64,000 nucleotides of DNA from Prasinococcaceae sp. CCMP 1430. Its lineage: Eukaryota; Prasinodermophyta; Palmophyllophyceae; Prasinococcales; Prasinococcaceae. Below the pieces are notes generated by a model. It made no database searches. It saw only the letters and a list, made by a program, of their open reading frames with translations, and had not been told where the DNA came from. Shown here in pieces: positions 20,596 through 29,902 of this stretch; positions within the stretch are counted from its first letter, which is position 1; every line of letters starts with the position of its first letter. The stretch is from assembly GCA_013416795.1 (NCBI GenBank), contig RQSC01000024.1, forward strand, positions 119,259 through 183,258, written 5' to 3'. The position numbers were made by a program, and so were the translations under genes.

Positions 20596-22392
20596 ATGCG
20601 ACGCCTCGCACGAGAAGGCCTGTGCGGGCTGCGTGCGGGTGCACGCGGAATTGCCGCCGCCGCCGCCGCCGCCCCCGCCGCTGGCGCGCAGGCGGCAGCC
20701 ATCAGCGCCCCTGCCTCAGCTCCTCCGCAGCTGAGGATGAGTGTGGGCGTGGCGCCCTCCACGGCGATGCTCTCCAGCGCGGCGAGAAGGGAGCGCAGCG
20801 GCGACGGGTGTGGCGACAGTGGCGACCTCTTCTTGGTAGATGGTAGTTCTAACGGAGGCAACAGTGGCATTAGCAGCGCCGGCACAAGCACCGCCGCTGC
20901 CAGCAGCAGCGGTCAGGCGTCTTTTGGACTCGGTCGCATGGAGGCCTGGCCGAGTGGCTCGTCGAGAGCACCGCTTGCAGAGGCGCACGTGCCCCCGGCA
21001 AGCTGGTACACATCGGGCCAGGCGCACGCCGCCGAGTTGCGAGCTGTGTTCGCGGCGAGCTGGCAGCTGGCATGCCGCGCGTCGGCGCTTCGCAATCCGG
21101 GAACGTACGCGGCGGGGACCGCCGCGGACGGCACACGCTTCGTTGTCACGCGAACGGAGGACGGCGTGTTGCACGCATTCCACAACGCCTGCCGTCACAG
21201 GGGCGCGCCTGTGGCGCCGGAGGGCACCTGCGGCGTCGCTGAGCGCCTCGTTTGCCCATACCACGGTTGGGAGTACGACCTCGATGGCAGGCTCGCACGC
21301 GCGACGCGCCTCAGTGGCATTCGCGGGTTCTCAGCGAGCGATTACGGGCTGGTGCGTGTACCTAGTGCTGTGTACGGTGGTTTCGTCTTTGTGCACACCG
21401 GAGGAGCCCTGATAGGCAGCAGCTCCCAGGCAGTCGAAGGAAAAGAGGGGCAGAGCGCTGACGCTCAGGCTTGCGGCAGAGGCGCCACAGCGCCTGAATT
21501 ACCGCCGCCAACCGAGTGGTTTGGAAGCGCCGCTTCTGCGCTCATTTCCTCCGAGCGTGCAGCGACCGTGCCCTCGTACTGGACTGTGCTCGGACGAGAA
21601 GAGGCTGCCGACGCAGCACAAGATTTGATAGGGGGAGAGGATCACACTGATGGTCAAGGACGCGGTACCAGCGAGCGCGCCGTACGAAGGGTATGCCGCA
21701 GCCTGGGCGGCGATCTCGTGCACGTGGGAGCCAGCAGGGAGCAGCTGAATTGCAATTGGAAGGTCTTCGTCGAAAACTATCTCGATTCGGGCTACCACTT
21801 GAGGCACGCGCATCCCTCGCTTGCCGATGCGCTCGACCTGGGCACATATGTGTGCGCTATAAGCGCATGCGGGCGCAGCAGCGTGCAGAGAGTGCGCGCT
21901 GTCGCCGCCGTTGACCCGCGCGTGAGCTTGCACATGGGCACCGTCGCCGGCGGGGCCCGTGAGGACCGGAGCGACGGTGCTGGCAGTGACACCGGCGATG
22001 CCGAAGGCGTGGTCGAAACTCGGGGGGCGACGCCGAAAGACAATGAAGTGACCTACGCGTTTTTTTACCCCAATTTGCTGGTCAGGTGGCACCTGAGCGG
22101 TGTGATGGAGGTCAACCTCGTCAGCCCCTTGACCCCCGAGAGCTGCTGTGTTCTCATTGACTGGTACGCCGAACCATCGCTGGCGAGCGACGCCGATGCG
22201 GTGAGCGGACTCATCGAAGCGTCGCATCGCGTTCAGGAGGAAAACGCAGCGCTCTGCGCGGGCGTGCAGCGCGGCTTGCGTTCGCCGGCGTGGCCACTCG
22301 GCCGCTACGCGCCGGCCGTCGAGGCTCCCGCCCACGCGTTCCATCTCGCGCTGCACGCGCAGCTGCGAGCCGCCGGGGCCGTCGACGCATGA
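20596..22392 (+). CDS. Rieske non-heme iron oxygenase, choline monooxygenase-like
   Basis: This 598-residue protein has an Arg/Ala-rich, organelle-presequence-like N-terminus followed by a low-complexity Ser/Gly linker. The Rieske 2Fe-2S motif is CRHRG (about residue 199) with CPYHGWEYDLDG (about 220). The mononuclear iron site is NYLDSGYHLRHAH at about 394, as in the choline monooxygenase branch (NYLDGGYHVPHLH type). VTYAFFYPNLLVRWHLSGVMEVNLVSPL fits the catalytic domain. Plant choline monooxygenase oxidises choline to betaine aldehyde, the first step to the osmolyte glycine betaine, in the chloroplast. The same fold serves other substrates, so the substrate is inferred. Insertions near residues 275-310 and 460-490 make it longer than plant enzymes. 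It is convergent with the MFS gene, with a 42-bp gap. Confidence 0.82.
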   Translation: MRRLAREGLCGLRAGARGIAAAAAAAPAAGAQAAAISAPASAPPQLRMSVGVAPSTAMLSSAARRERSGDGCGDSGDLFLVDGSSNGGNSGISSAGTSTAAASSSGQASFGLGRMEAWPSGSSRAPLAEAHVPPASWYTSGQAHAAELRAVFAASWQLACRASALRNPGTYAAGTAADGTRFVVTRTEDGVLHAFHNACRHRGAPVAPEGTCGVAERLVCPYHGWEYDLDGRLARATRLSGIRGFSASDYGLVRVPSAVYGGFVFVHTGGALIGSSSQAVEGKEGQSADAQACGRGATAPELPPPTEWFGSAASALISSERAATVPSYWTVLGREEAADAAQDLIGGEDHTDGQGRGTSERAVRRVCRSLGGDLVHVGASREQLNCNWKVFVENYLDSGYHLRHAHPSLADALDLGTYVCAISACGRSSVQRVRAVAAVDPRVSLHMGTVAGGAREDRSDGAGSDTGDAEGVVETRGATPKDNEVTYAFFYPNLLVRWHLSGVMEVNLVSPLTPESCCVLIDWYAEPSLASDADAVSGLIEASHRVQEENAALCAGVQRGLRSPAWPLGRYAPAVEAPAHAFHLALHAQLRAAGAVDA

Positions 22393-22434
22393 TGAATGCG
22401 AGTAACACGTACACTATGATACAAGCGAATTTTA

Positions 22435-24052
22435 TCAAAGCACGTTGCTGACTTTGCCGACGCCGTGGCTGTCAGCGCGATCATCGTCGCAGCAAACGTC
22501 GCCGCCGGCGCACCGCAACCGCGCATTCCGCTCTCTGCGCTCTGTTAGCGCCACTCGTGCGCCATACGGGAGCGCGAGTGCCGCGATTGCGCCCATGAGC
22601 GCGTTCGGGTGTCCAAAGCCTCGTGCGAGGCCCCAGTCGAGCAACGGATAGATCGACAGCGCGCACAGGCTACTGACGAGCAGCGCGAGCCCCGCCAGCG
22701 TGCCGTAGTACTCAAATCCCACGCGCGAGTTCAGGTGCGCAAAGAATGTCGCATATATTGATAGGCGACCTGTGCAATAAATGATGAAGCCAAGGACCTG
22801 CGGCGAGGGCACACACGCGCGAGAGGTGCGTCCATGGCAGCTGTTAGCGTTGCGAAGGCGCGGGCATCGAGCCACGCCGCATGCACGCGCGCGCTTATGA
22901 ATGCGCCGCCACGCGCACCTGCACGACGGTGCGGTCACTGCTCAGGCACAGGAAGGACGCAGCAACCAGGGACGTGTTGGCCAGAAGCACGGGCCCGAAG
23001 CCCAGTCGGTCGCACATCCACCCACTGATACCGGCGGTCGGGCAGACGAGAAAGTAGCAAAGAGAGTACCAGCGCGTGAGCCTCTGACCACGACTCATGT
23101 TGCCACCACCATCTATGCTGTCGTCCGACTCGTCGTCACTCTCAGCATCGAAGACGGCCTCGAGTTGCGGCCCGACGCTCACGACGTAATACTGAATGGC
23201 GACAACGACAGCGCTAAACCACAGCGTCAGATAGATGTACTCGCGCGAGCAGAGCTGTGCACGGAAAGGCAGACCCTCGAGCGGCGGCGGCGGCAGTGGA
23301 GGCGGCAGCGACGGCGATCGAGAGGATGGCGGCGTGGTTGCCTTTGGCGCTGGCGCGGCGCCGCCTGCAGGGCCGTCGAGCTCCTTTTCCGTGAGAACCT
23401 CGGCAAAGTCGATCCCTGCCGGCAGTAGCACTGCGGCCACGAGCGCTACTGCCGCAGCCACAGATGCATACGCGCCCAACAGCGCCCTGCGGTAGTGCGC
23501 AGATTCGCGACCGTCTGCGATTGCACCCAGGAGCAGCAATACGCCGCCGCTCGCCTGAAACGCCACGGACAATAGCCCGGTCACGAGCGAGCGGTTGTAG
23601 GGGAACAATTTCGCTACTGGCTGTACCGCCAGCTGGAGCGAGGAGCCCATGCCGACCAGGCCGAAGCCAACTGCGACTGCGACGGCATCGGAGGGTCCAG
23701 CGAGTGCGAGCGCGAGTGCCCCCACTGCCGCCGCCGCCGCGCTCGCCGCAGCCGCCACACGCGTGCCCGTCGCGTCGCGCAGGACGCCGCCGAGGAAGCG
23801 CCCGCCCTGCACCGTCCACGCGCCCACGGTGAACGCCACGCCCAGCGCGAGGTCTTGTGCGCCGCACACGCCGCTGCCCTGCGCCGTCGCCTCGGCGTCG
23901 CAGCGGTCGGCGAGCACGCCCTCCCGCACCAGCATGAGGCGAAGACTCGGCCAGCCGTAGACGACGCCGGAGACGAGCGTCACCGCCGCCAGCGCGTACA
24001 CCAGCGCCCCGACGCGGCCGGCGCGCACCACCGCGCGAGAGGAGGGCGGCAT
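22435..24052 (-). CDS. MFS transporter, SLC43 (LAT3)-like
   Basis: Exons 22919-24052 and 22435-22797 join in phase 0 (RTVVQ|VLGFIIYC) across a GTGCGCGT...CAG intron of 121 bp, giving 498 residues and about 12 hydrophobic segments. Features include SGVVYGWPSLRLMLVREGV at TM1, GGRFLGGVLRDATGTR at the TM2-3 loop, and FQASGGVLLLLGAIADG. A Pro/Ser-rich central cytoplasmic loop of about 60 residues and a second half beginning YIYLTLWFSAVVVAIQYYVV follow. A long acidic loop (DAESDDESDDSIDGGG) lies in the second half. The overall pattern is closest to SLC43-type amino-acid transporters, but the substrate is not shown. The start lies only about 30 bp from the stop of another minus-strand reading frame, so the promoter may lie inside that gene or in the nearby gap. 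Confidence 0.78.
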
Positions 24053-24082
24053 CGTCGACCGCAGCCGCGCCGGCTCCCTCCG

Positions 24083-24387
24083 TCAGAGGCGCGCCTGAGG
24101 TCGGGACGGCGCCCCGTCCTCGAGCGCCCGCTCCGCCGCCGCGTCCGCGAGCGCGTGCAGCCTGTCGCGCAACCACGGCCCGGTCTCGGCGAGCTTGGCG
24201 GGCGGTCCGAGGAAGGCGCAGAGCACCAGGCGCACTTGGGGCCCGCGCGCCGCGCGCGCGAGCTCCTCGCCGCTGAGGGGCGCGCCGCTGGCGGGTTCGA
24301 ACAGGATGGCCTCGAGCGAGGTGCCGCGCGGCGGCTGCGCCTGGACGAGGCACGGGAGCCACGCGCCCGTGGCGGCGGCGCGCAGCG
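24083..24387 (-). CDS. Unidentified protein, C-terminal part only (5' side in assembly gap)
   Basis: An open minus-strand frame enters from the N gap and ends at the TGA at 24083-24085, giving about 100 residues: GAWLPCLVQAQPPRGTSLEA, ILFEPASGAPLSGEELARAA, VRLVLCAFLGPPAKLAETGP and a helical tail. The composition is protein-like and better than the opposite frames. I do not recognise the family. It stops only 30 bp before the MFS start on the same strand, an unusually tight arrangement, so it could also be a neighbouring gene's last exon. Confidence is low because most of the gene is missing. Confidence 0.35.
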
Positions 24388-25123
24388 NNNNNNNNNNNNN
24401 NNNNNNNNNNNNNNNNNNNNNNNNNNNNNNNNNNNNNNNNNNNNNNNNNNNNNNNNNNNNNNNNNNNNNNNNNNNNNNNNNNNNNNNNNNNNNNNNNNNN
24501 NNNNNNNNNNNNNNNNNNNNNNNNNNNNNNNNNNNNNNNNNNNNNNNNNNNNNNNNNNNNNNNNNNNNNNNNNNNNNNNNNNNNNNNNNNNNNNNNNNNN
24601 NNNNNNNNNNNNNNNNNNNNNNNNNNNNNNNNNNNNNNNNNNNNNNNNNNNNNNNNNNNNNNNNNNNNNNNNNNNNNNNNNNNNNNNNNNNNNNNNNNNN
24701 NNNNNNNNNNNNNNNNNNNNNNNNNNNNNNNNNNNNNNNNNNNNNNNNNNNNNNNNNNNNNNNNNNNNNNNNNNNNNNNNNNNNNNNNNNNNNNNNNNNN
24801 NNNNNNNNNNNNNNNNNNNNNNNNNNNNNNNNNNNNNNNNNNNNNNNNNNNNNNNNNNNNNNNNNNNNNNNNNNNNNNNNNNNNNNNNNNNNNNNNNNNN
24901 NNNNNNNNNNNNNNNNNNNNNNNNNNNNNNNNNNNNNNNNNNNNNNNNNNNNNNNNNNNNNNNNNNNNNNNNNNNNNNNNNNNNNNNNNNNNNNNNNNNN
25001 NNNNNNNNNNNNNNNNNNNNNNNNNNNNNNNNNNNNNNNNNNNNNNNNNNNNNNNNNNNNNNNNNNNNNNNNNNNNNNNNNNNNNNNNNNNNNNNNNNNN
25101 NNNNNNNNNNNNNNNNNNNNNNN
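24388..25123. other. Assembly gap (736 N)
   Basis: A run of undetermined bases. It hides the 5' part of the minus-strand frame on its left and possibly 5' sequence of the plus-strand gene on its right. Confidence 0.99.
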
Positions 25124-25190
25124 GTCTTTCACGCAATGGCCGGGCGTGGCGTGTGCGCGGCGGGGAACGATCGCGCGAGGGGCGGCGGCC

Positions 25191-26000
25191 ATGTTCCGCG
25201 CGTGCTCGAGCGCCAGCGCCGCCGAGCCTGCGCCCGAGTCGCCGGTGGGCGAGTCCGAGCTCGCGTGGGCGGAGCTCGCCGAGGCGTTCGCGTGCGCGTC
25301 GGTCGAGAGCGGGGTCGCGCGCACGGGCGCAGGCTGCACGGTCGCCGAGATCGCCTTCGGTCCGTGGCCGCATCGCGCGGAATCGCCCGACGTCGACGAC
25401 GAGAGCCAGGCGGTGGACGCGGGCGGCTACGGAGACGCCTCGACCACCACGGAGGACTTCACGAGGCGGAAGAGAGCGCTGAAGGCGTTCGCGGCCACCA
25501 CTGGCCGGCGGCCCCCGAGTGCCTTCGACCTCGGCGCGCTCGCGTATGAGCACCCGTCTGCCGCCGAGGTCGACACGGTCAGCGAGAGCCTCAAAGGCGG
25601 GAAGGCGCACAGAAAAGGGCGGGGCAAGCGCGCGTCAGAGGAGGGCGAGGGGCCTCACAGCAGGCTCGTGGAGGCGGCCGTCGCCGCGTGGCAGAACCAC
25701 GAGCGCCTCGCCGACATGCGGGCGCGCGAGGCTGGCGAGGAGGCGCCCGCCTTGCACTTGCGCACACATGAGCCCGTCGCCATTCCGCGCGGCGCGGAGG
25801 TCGTGCCACTGCTGAAGAGGGTCGGCAAGTGTCCGCTCGACTCGTTCGAGGTTGAGGACATGCAGCTTGTGGACGAAGTCTTCGGCGAGAACGGCGGCAT
25901 CGTGATTGGCTCCGAAGGCCACGGCGTCTCGGGCGCAGTGCTGGCGACCGAGGCGGGTGGATCCTTCCGCACGATGGTGCTGGTCGAGAACGTGCGCTAG
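25191..26000 (+). CDS. Protein of unknown function
   Basis: This 269-residue frame starts at the ATG at 25191 and ends at 26000. The N-terminus (MFRACSSASAAEPAPES) is Ala/Ser-rich. The middle has an acidic stretch (SPDVDDESQAVDAGGYGDAS), then charged helices (FTRRKRALKAFAATTGRRPP) and a basic patch (KGGKAHRKGRGKRASEEG). The most structured-looking part is the end, CPLDSFEVEDMQLVDEVFGE then GGIVIGSEGHGVSGAVLATE and MVLVENVR. Codon use resembles the neighbours. I do not recognise it. Exons may be lost in the adjacent gap. It is convergent with the dehydrogenase gene. Confidence 0.5.
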   Translation: MFRACSSASAAEPAPESPVGESELAWAELAEAFACASVESGVARTGAGCTVAEIAFGPWPHRAESPDVDDESQAVDAGGYGDASTTTEDFTRRKRALKAFAATTGRRPPSAFDLGALAYEHPSAAEVDTVSESLKGGKAHRKGRGKRASEEGEGPHSRLVEAAVAAWQNHERLADMRAREAGEEAPALHLRTHEPVAIPRGAEVVPLLKRVGKCPLDSFEVEDMQLVDEVFGENGGIVIGSEGHGVSGAVLATEAGGSFRTMVLVENVR

Positions 26001-26403
26001 AGCGTGTCTGGGAAGAAGACCGGACTGTGTACCATACAAACCAAGAAACTCCCGACGAGCGGCACGCCTTGCCCCCCACGAGCAGGTGTCGCGCCGCTCA
26101 CAGCACTTCGAAAAGTGTGTGCTAGAAGTCTGCTTCCACTAGGGACGCGAACGCTCAGTAGCTAGCCACTCTACTATATGCAATTGTCAGTTTTCACAGC
26201 TCTGGAGAGTACCAGGTACTCGCGCACCCCTCAAACTCGCGCTGCCTCCCAATCCCACGAGTGCGAGCGCGGCGCGAGGGCGGGGGTAACGACGCTGTCG
26301 TGTAGGATACGATGTATCCGTTACGCCTCTTGCCGAGTGCGCGCGATGCTGTTACTGGGACAAAAATGGAGCGCGCGGCATAGAGGGGACGCGACGCAGG
26401 GGC
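26001..26403. other. Convergent 3' spacer
   Basis: A 400-bp space between the ends of the unknown gene and the 2-hydroxyacid dehydrogenase. It is somewhat more AT-rich around 26100-26220 (GCTAGCCACTCTACTATATG). No gene or clear structure is seen. Confidence 0.4.
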
Positions 26404-27396
26404 CTAGCTCACGACGTTGATGGGTTCGCCGGCCAGGAAGGCCTCGACATTCTCCGCCACGAGATCCACCAGCCTCTGCCGCGTCTCGGCGCGCTGCCAT
26501 CCGATGTGCGGCGTCATGACCAGCTTGCCCTCGTCCACCAGCCTGAACAACGGCGAGTCGTGCGCGGGCGGCTCTCGCTCCTGCACATCGATCCCCGCGC
26601 CTGCGATGACGCCGTCGTCGAGCGCCTTGCAGAGCGCGGCCTCGTCGATGATAGCGCCACGCGCAGTGTTCACGAGGTAGGCGCTGCGCTTCATGCGTGC
26701 GAGCTGCTCTGCGCCGATGCTGCCGCGCGTCTGCGCGTTGAGCGGACAGTGCACTGACACGAAGTCTGACCGCGCGAGCAAGCCGTCGAGCGTGTCGATC
26801 TCGCACCCCTCGATTGGCTCCCTCGAACGCGAGGAGACGATCACTTTCATGTCGAAGGCGCTGGCCATCTTTGCCACGCACGAGCCGATGGCACCACGAC
26901 CTCCGATGAGGCCGAGCGTCTTGCCCGCGAGCTCGAAGTGCGGCAGCGCGCCCAACTTCTCCCAGCCAGCCTTGTCGCCCCGCTCCAGCTTCTGCTGCTG
27001 TTGCGTCAAGGAGCAGCTCAAGCTCAGCACAAAGGTCATGACCATCGTGGCCACCGCGTCGGAGGAGTAGGCAGGGCAGCTGCACACGGTGATGCCGCGC
27101 TGCCTGGCGGCCTCAATGTCGATGTTGTTGTAGCCAGTGCCGGCCTCGACGATCAGTTTCACAGACTCTGGCAAGGCCTCAATGACGTCCGCACCGCACT
27201 CCATCTCCTTGGTGACGACGATGGTGGCGGCGCAGTCGGATGCCTTCCACGCGGTCTCCGCAGCGCCGGAAGTGCCCTTGTACCACGCGACACCGCCTCC
27301 GACTGCTGCCCTCAGGCGGCCCAGGTCGATCGTTCCATCAAAATCCAGCTTCCCCGCGTTGAGCACGCACGCGCACTCTCGCTGGCGCTTCGCCAT
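26404..27396 (-). CDS. D-isomer-specific 2-hydroxyacid dehydrogenase (hydroxypyruvate/glycerate dehydrogenase-like)
   Basis: A 330-residue, intronless NAD(P)-dependent reductase. The Rossmann motif GLIGGRGAIG fits GxGxxG, and the catalytic set is present: Arg in VNTARGAIIDE, Glu in IDVQEREPP and His in TPHIGW. AGTGYNNIDIEAARQRGI is the usual substrate-domain loop. Family members interconvert hydroxypyruvate and D-glycerate or glyoxylate and glycolate (photorespiration, serine metabolism) or act on other 2-keto acids; the substrate is not fixed by sequence. The ATG at 27396 gives a start without an obvious targeting peptide. The gene is divergent from the universal stress protein across a 1.06-kb region that carries several shared motifs. 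Confidence 0.88.
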   Translation of the reverse strand: MAKRQRECACVLNAGKLDFDGTIDLGRLRAAVGGGVAWYKGTSGAAETAWKASDCAATIVVTKEMECGADVIEALPESVKLIVEAGTGYNNIDIEAARQRGITVCSCPAYSSDAVATMVMTFVLSLSCSLTQQQQKLERGDKAGWEKLGALPHFELAGKTLGLIGGRGAIGSCVAKMASAFDMKVIVSSRSREPIEGCEIDTLDGLLARSDFVSVHCPLNAQTRGSIGAEQLARMKRSAYLVNTARGAIIDEAALCKALDDGVIAGAGIDVQEREPPAHDSPLFRLVDEGKLVMTPHIGWQRAETRQRLVDLVAENVEAFLAGEPINVVS

Positions 27397-27872
27397 CGCC
27401 GCGGCGGGGACCCGGCCGACGAAGAGCCAGGGGGCGCCGCGCCGCCGCCACCGACACGCGCGCTTGAGTGCCGCCCGCGCTCCCCCGGCAACCCGCACGC
27501 GCCAACGCGCGCGGCGCGCGCGCTGTGGCCCTCCCCCCGCCCTCGCACGCACCCACCCACCCACCCACCCACCCGCACGCGCACTCGCGCACGCTCCGCT
27601 ACACCCCCGGCGCACGGCCGCGCAGACTTTTTCCCGACGCGCGCTTTCGCGCGCGCGCTCACCCTCAGCGTATTACAATCAGACATCAAAACAGGCGGCG
27701 TGCGCGCTTTCGTCCGGCGCAGAACCGCGCGCCCCGCCCCGCGCGCGCGCGCGCGCGCGCCCTCCAAAAAACAAAAAATGCCATCAAAATGCACGCGAAA
27801 CCGAAAAGAGACGTTGGGGGCTGGGCGCTGGCCCGGGTTGGTTCGGTTCCCCCACGGCAACTTGTTCCCACC

Positions 27873-27887
27873 TACCATCGGATGGTA
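27873..27887. promoter_or_regulatory. Palindromic motif TACCATCNGATGGTA, copy 3
   Basis: A third perfect copy (central base G), about 480 bp upstream of the dehydrogenase start and 570 bp upstream of the stress-protein start. Confidence 0.5.
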
Positions 27888-28238
27888 CGATTTGACCCAC
27901 TGTCGCTCCAAAAAAAACACTCTGGTCGAATCTCGCACACTCCGTGCGTGCCATCTGACGGTCCATGGTATCATTCGCCGTGCGACTGCGTGGTTGTTCG
28001 CTCACAAATGCGTTTTGATGGCGCGGGGCGCGCGCGCGTGTTTGGGGGTGAACCCAAACACACGGCGTGCGATGCAGGCGAAATGCATGCTCGATCAGAT
28101 GTCAGCCGAGCACGAGTGGCATGGAATGTAAACCCTGATTGCGGGGCGGGCCGTTCCCCGCGCGCGCGTCGCCGGGCCGCGCGCGGTGGCGGGAAACGGC
28201 CACTTGGATAAGAAGGCATCGTGAACGTCATGGGCCCT

Positions 28239-28282
28239 TAGGGTTTTGTTATTAGGATTTAGGGTTATACCTGAACCCTACC
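28239..28282. promoter_or_regulatory. Telo-box-like cluster
   Basis: Three AGGGTT/AACCCT elements within 45 bp, about 180 bp upstream of the universal stress protein ATG. They resemble the plant telo-box (AAACCCTAA), which marks some promoters. Similar elements occur at 778-888, 11430-11528, 51842-51863 and 61500-61511. Confidence 0.4.
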
Positions 28283-28457
28283 TTCCGCCCGCCGCGCGGG
28301 CGCCACGTCAGCGTCAGTCAGCGGCGCGCGCTGCAGTGCGTGCTGCTTGGGGCACGCGCGCGTGCGCGGCGGGCGGGGGTCGGGCGAAAGACGGACGGGC
28401 CGCGGGCCACACCGCGCCGCAACGGAGGCCTCGCAGAGGCCAGGGCCAGGTACTCGT

Positions 28458-29902
28458 ATGGCGATGCGCTCGCTCACGGCGGCGATGGCCACGGCACGCT
28501 GCGTGTCCAACGCGACGTGCGCCGCCGCTGCGGCTGCTGTCAAGAGCCGCGCGTCCTGCAGCTCCTCGCCCGCAGTCTACAGGGCGGCCTGCACCGGCAT
28601 GAGCCCCGCTCGCGCGGCGAGGCGGGAGACTGCGCAGCGTCTGCCCCGCGTGCGTCAGCGCCAGCGCCGGGGAATGGTCACGCGCGCCGCGGCGAGCGGC
28701 GACGGAAGCGACGCCGACGGCGATGGGGCCGAGGATGACAGCGCGCTCAAGATGCGCCCGTCGGAGCGCTTCGCCACCTCCGATCAGACTTGGTGGAGCA
28801 TTGTCAGTCCAGCCGCGGCGGCGGCCGGTGCAACAGTGTCGGAGGTGCCCGAGGATAGCGCGATGCGCCATATTATGGTCGCCGTTGACGACACAGATGC
28901 ATCAAGGGGCGCCGTGGAGTGGGCGGTGGCCAACCTCTCCAGGAAAGACGACATTTTCCTCCTGTGCCACGTTGTGCCCTTCGAGCAGACCGCCGCGTAC
29001 GCGTCGCAGGCGGGCGTTGGGAGCATCGACTTCGCAGGGCCAGGTCTGATGCGAGCGTCGGCGCTGCGTCCAGCCAGCGTTTAGTACTGTTGAGACTGAC
29101 ACCCACAAACTGACAAAAGAAATTGTCGCCTCTGCCGGCAATGTGACGTTTTTGTCCCAGTCGTGCCTGCCGGTGCCCACCGTGAGTCTCGCTCGGACGC
29201 GCCTACCCTGGCGCGTGCGCGCGTCGTGTCTTCGTACGCGCAGCTGCGCAGCACACGCGCGCGAAATGCACGTGCTGGCGCGACGCGCAAACAAACAATT
29301 GCAACTGTGTTTACGCACCCCTCGCACGGAACTGTGTCTCCACTTCAGCTCTGACCCGGCAGCTCTTCGCCCTTTCGCCACGTACTCGCTCGATCTTTCG
29401 AGGGCTGCCCTCAGACCCTTCGATGGTGATTACCCCAGTGCAACGCGAGGCACTAGTGAAGAAAGCGCTCGAGGCGAGCGAGCGCTCCATCATCGACCTC
29501 GCACAGCCGCTCTGCGACAAGGGCATCGCTGCAGAGGCGTGCGTCATCGTAGAAAAGGTAGTGCAATACGCGCAGCGTACTGCCCGCTGACAAGCGCCGA
29601 CACTTGCAGGCTCCCTATCCGGCGGTCGCCTGGCAAACTTCGTAGCCACCGAGATTGGCGTGTGCGCCCCTTTGCACTTTGCGTGCACGCTGACGACTGA
29701 GCGCGCGTCGCGTGCGATCTAGTCTTACGAGGACACAGCGCACTGCCTTGCCACCGTCGCCGACGACTATAACGCTGAGTGCATGGTCATCGGCAGCACG
29801 GGCAAGTCATGGCTGGAGCGCCTCTTCCTGGGGAGCGTCTCGCACTACCTCATCCAGCACTACACCCACCCAGTGATCGTTGTTCCAGCGGGCTCGTCAT
29901 GA
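28458..29902 (+). CDS. Universal stress protein (UspA family), organelle-targeted
   Basis: Three exons (28458-29043, 29415-29557, 29723-29902) give 302 residues. The USP fold starts at MRHIMVAVDDTDASRGAVEWAV, continues over the first junction (SIDFAGP-D-PSMVITPVQREAL) and ends with the ATP-loop signature GSTGKSWLERLFLGSVSHYLIQHYTHPVIVVP, fitting G-x2-G-x9-G-S/T. This suggests an ATP-binding subtype. The first 70-80 residues are Arg/Ala/Ser-rich with no acidic residues, like a plastid or mitochondrial targeting peptide. Intron donors are GTCTGA and GTAGTG, both off the local GTGCG norm. Exon ends were chosen to keep frame and family length. USP proteins are small stress-responsive nucleotide-binding proteins. 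Confidence 0.82.

Larger units (their letters stand above)
27397..28457. promoter_or_regulatory. Divergent promoter region rich in shared motifs
   Basis: This 1.06-kb intergenic region lies between divergent genes. It contains an ACCC tandem repeat (27548-27573), a GC dinucleotide run (27738-27760) and an A-rich patch (27763-27779). GCCATCAAAA is at 27780-27789 with its inverse TTTTGATGGC at 28013-28022. The palindrome TACCATCGGATGGTA is at 27873-27887, followed by ATGGTATCA at about 27965. A telo-box-like cluster (TTAGGGTTTTG, ATTTAGGGTTAT, AACCCTACC) lies at 28239-28282. No coding gene is seen. Confidence 0.5.

Noticed and set aside
19568-20644. Minus-strand frame opposite the 3' end of TRAPPC11
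   Set aside because: Ser/Thr/Ala-biased antisense of coding sequence, no domain.
24195-25549. Long frames spanning the N gap in both directions
   Set aside because: They are continuous only because N codons are not stops; nothing can be said across the gap.
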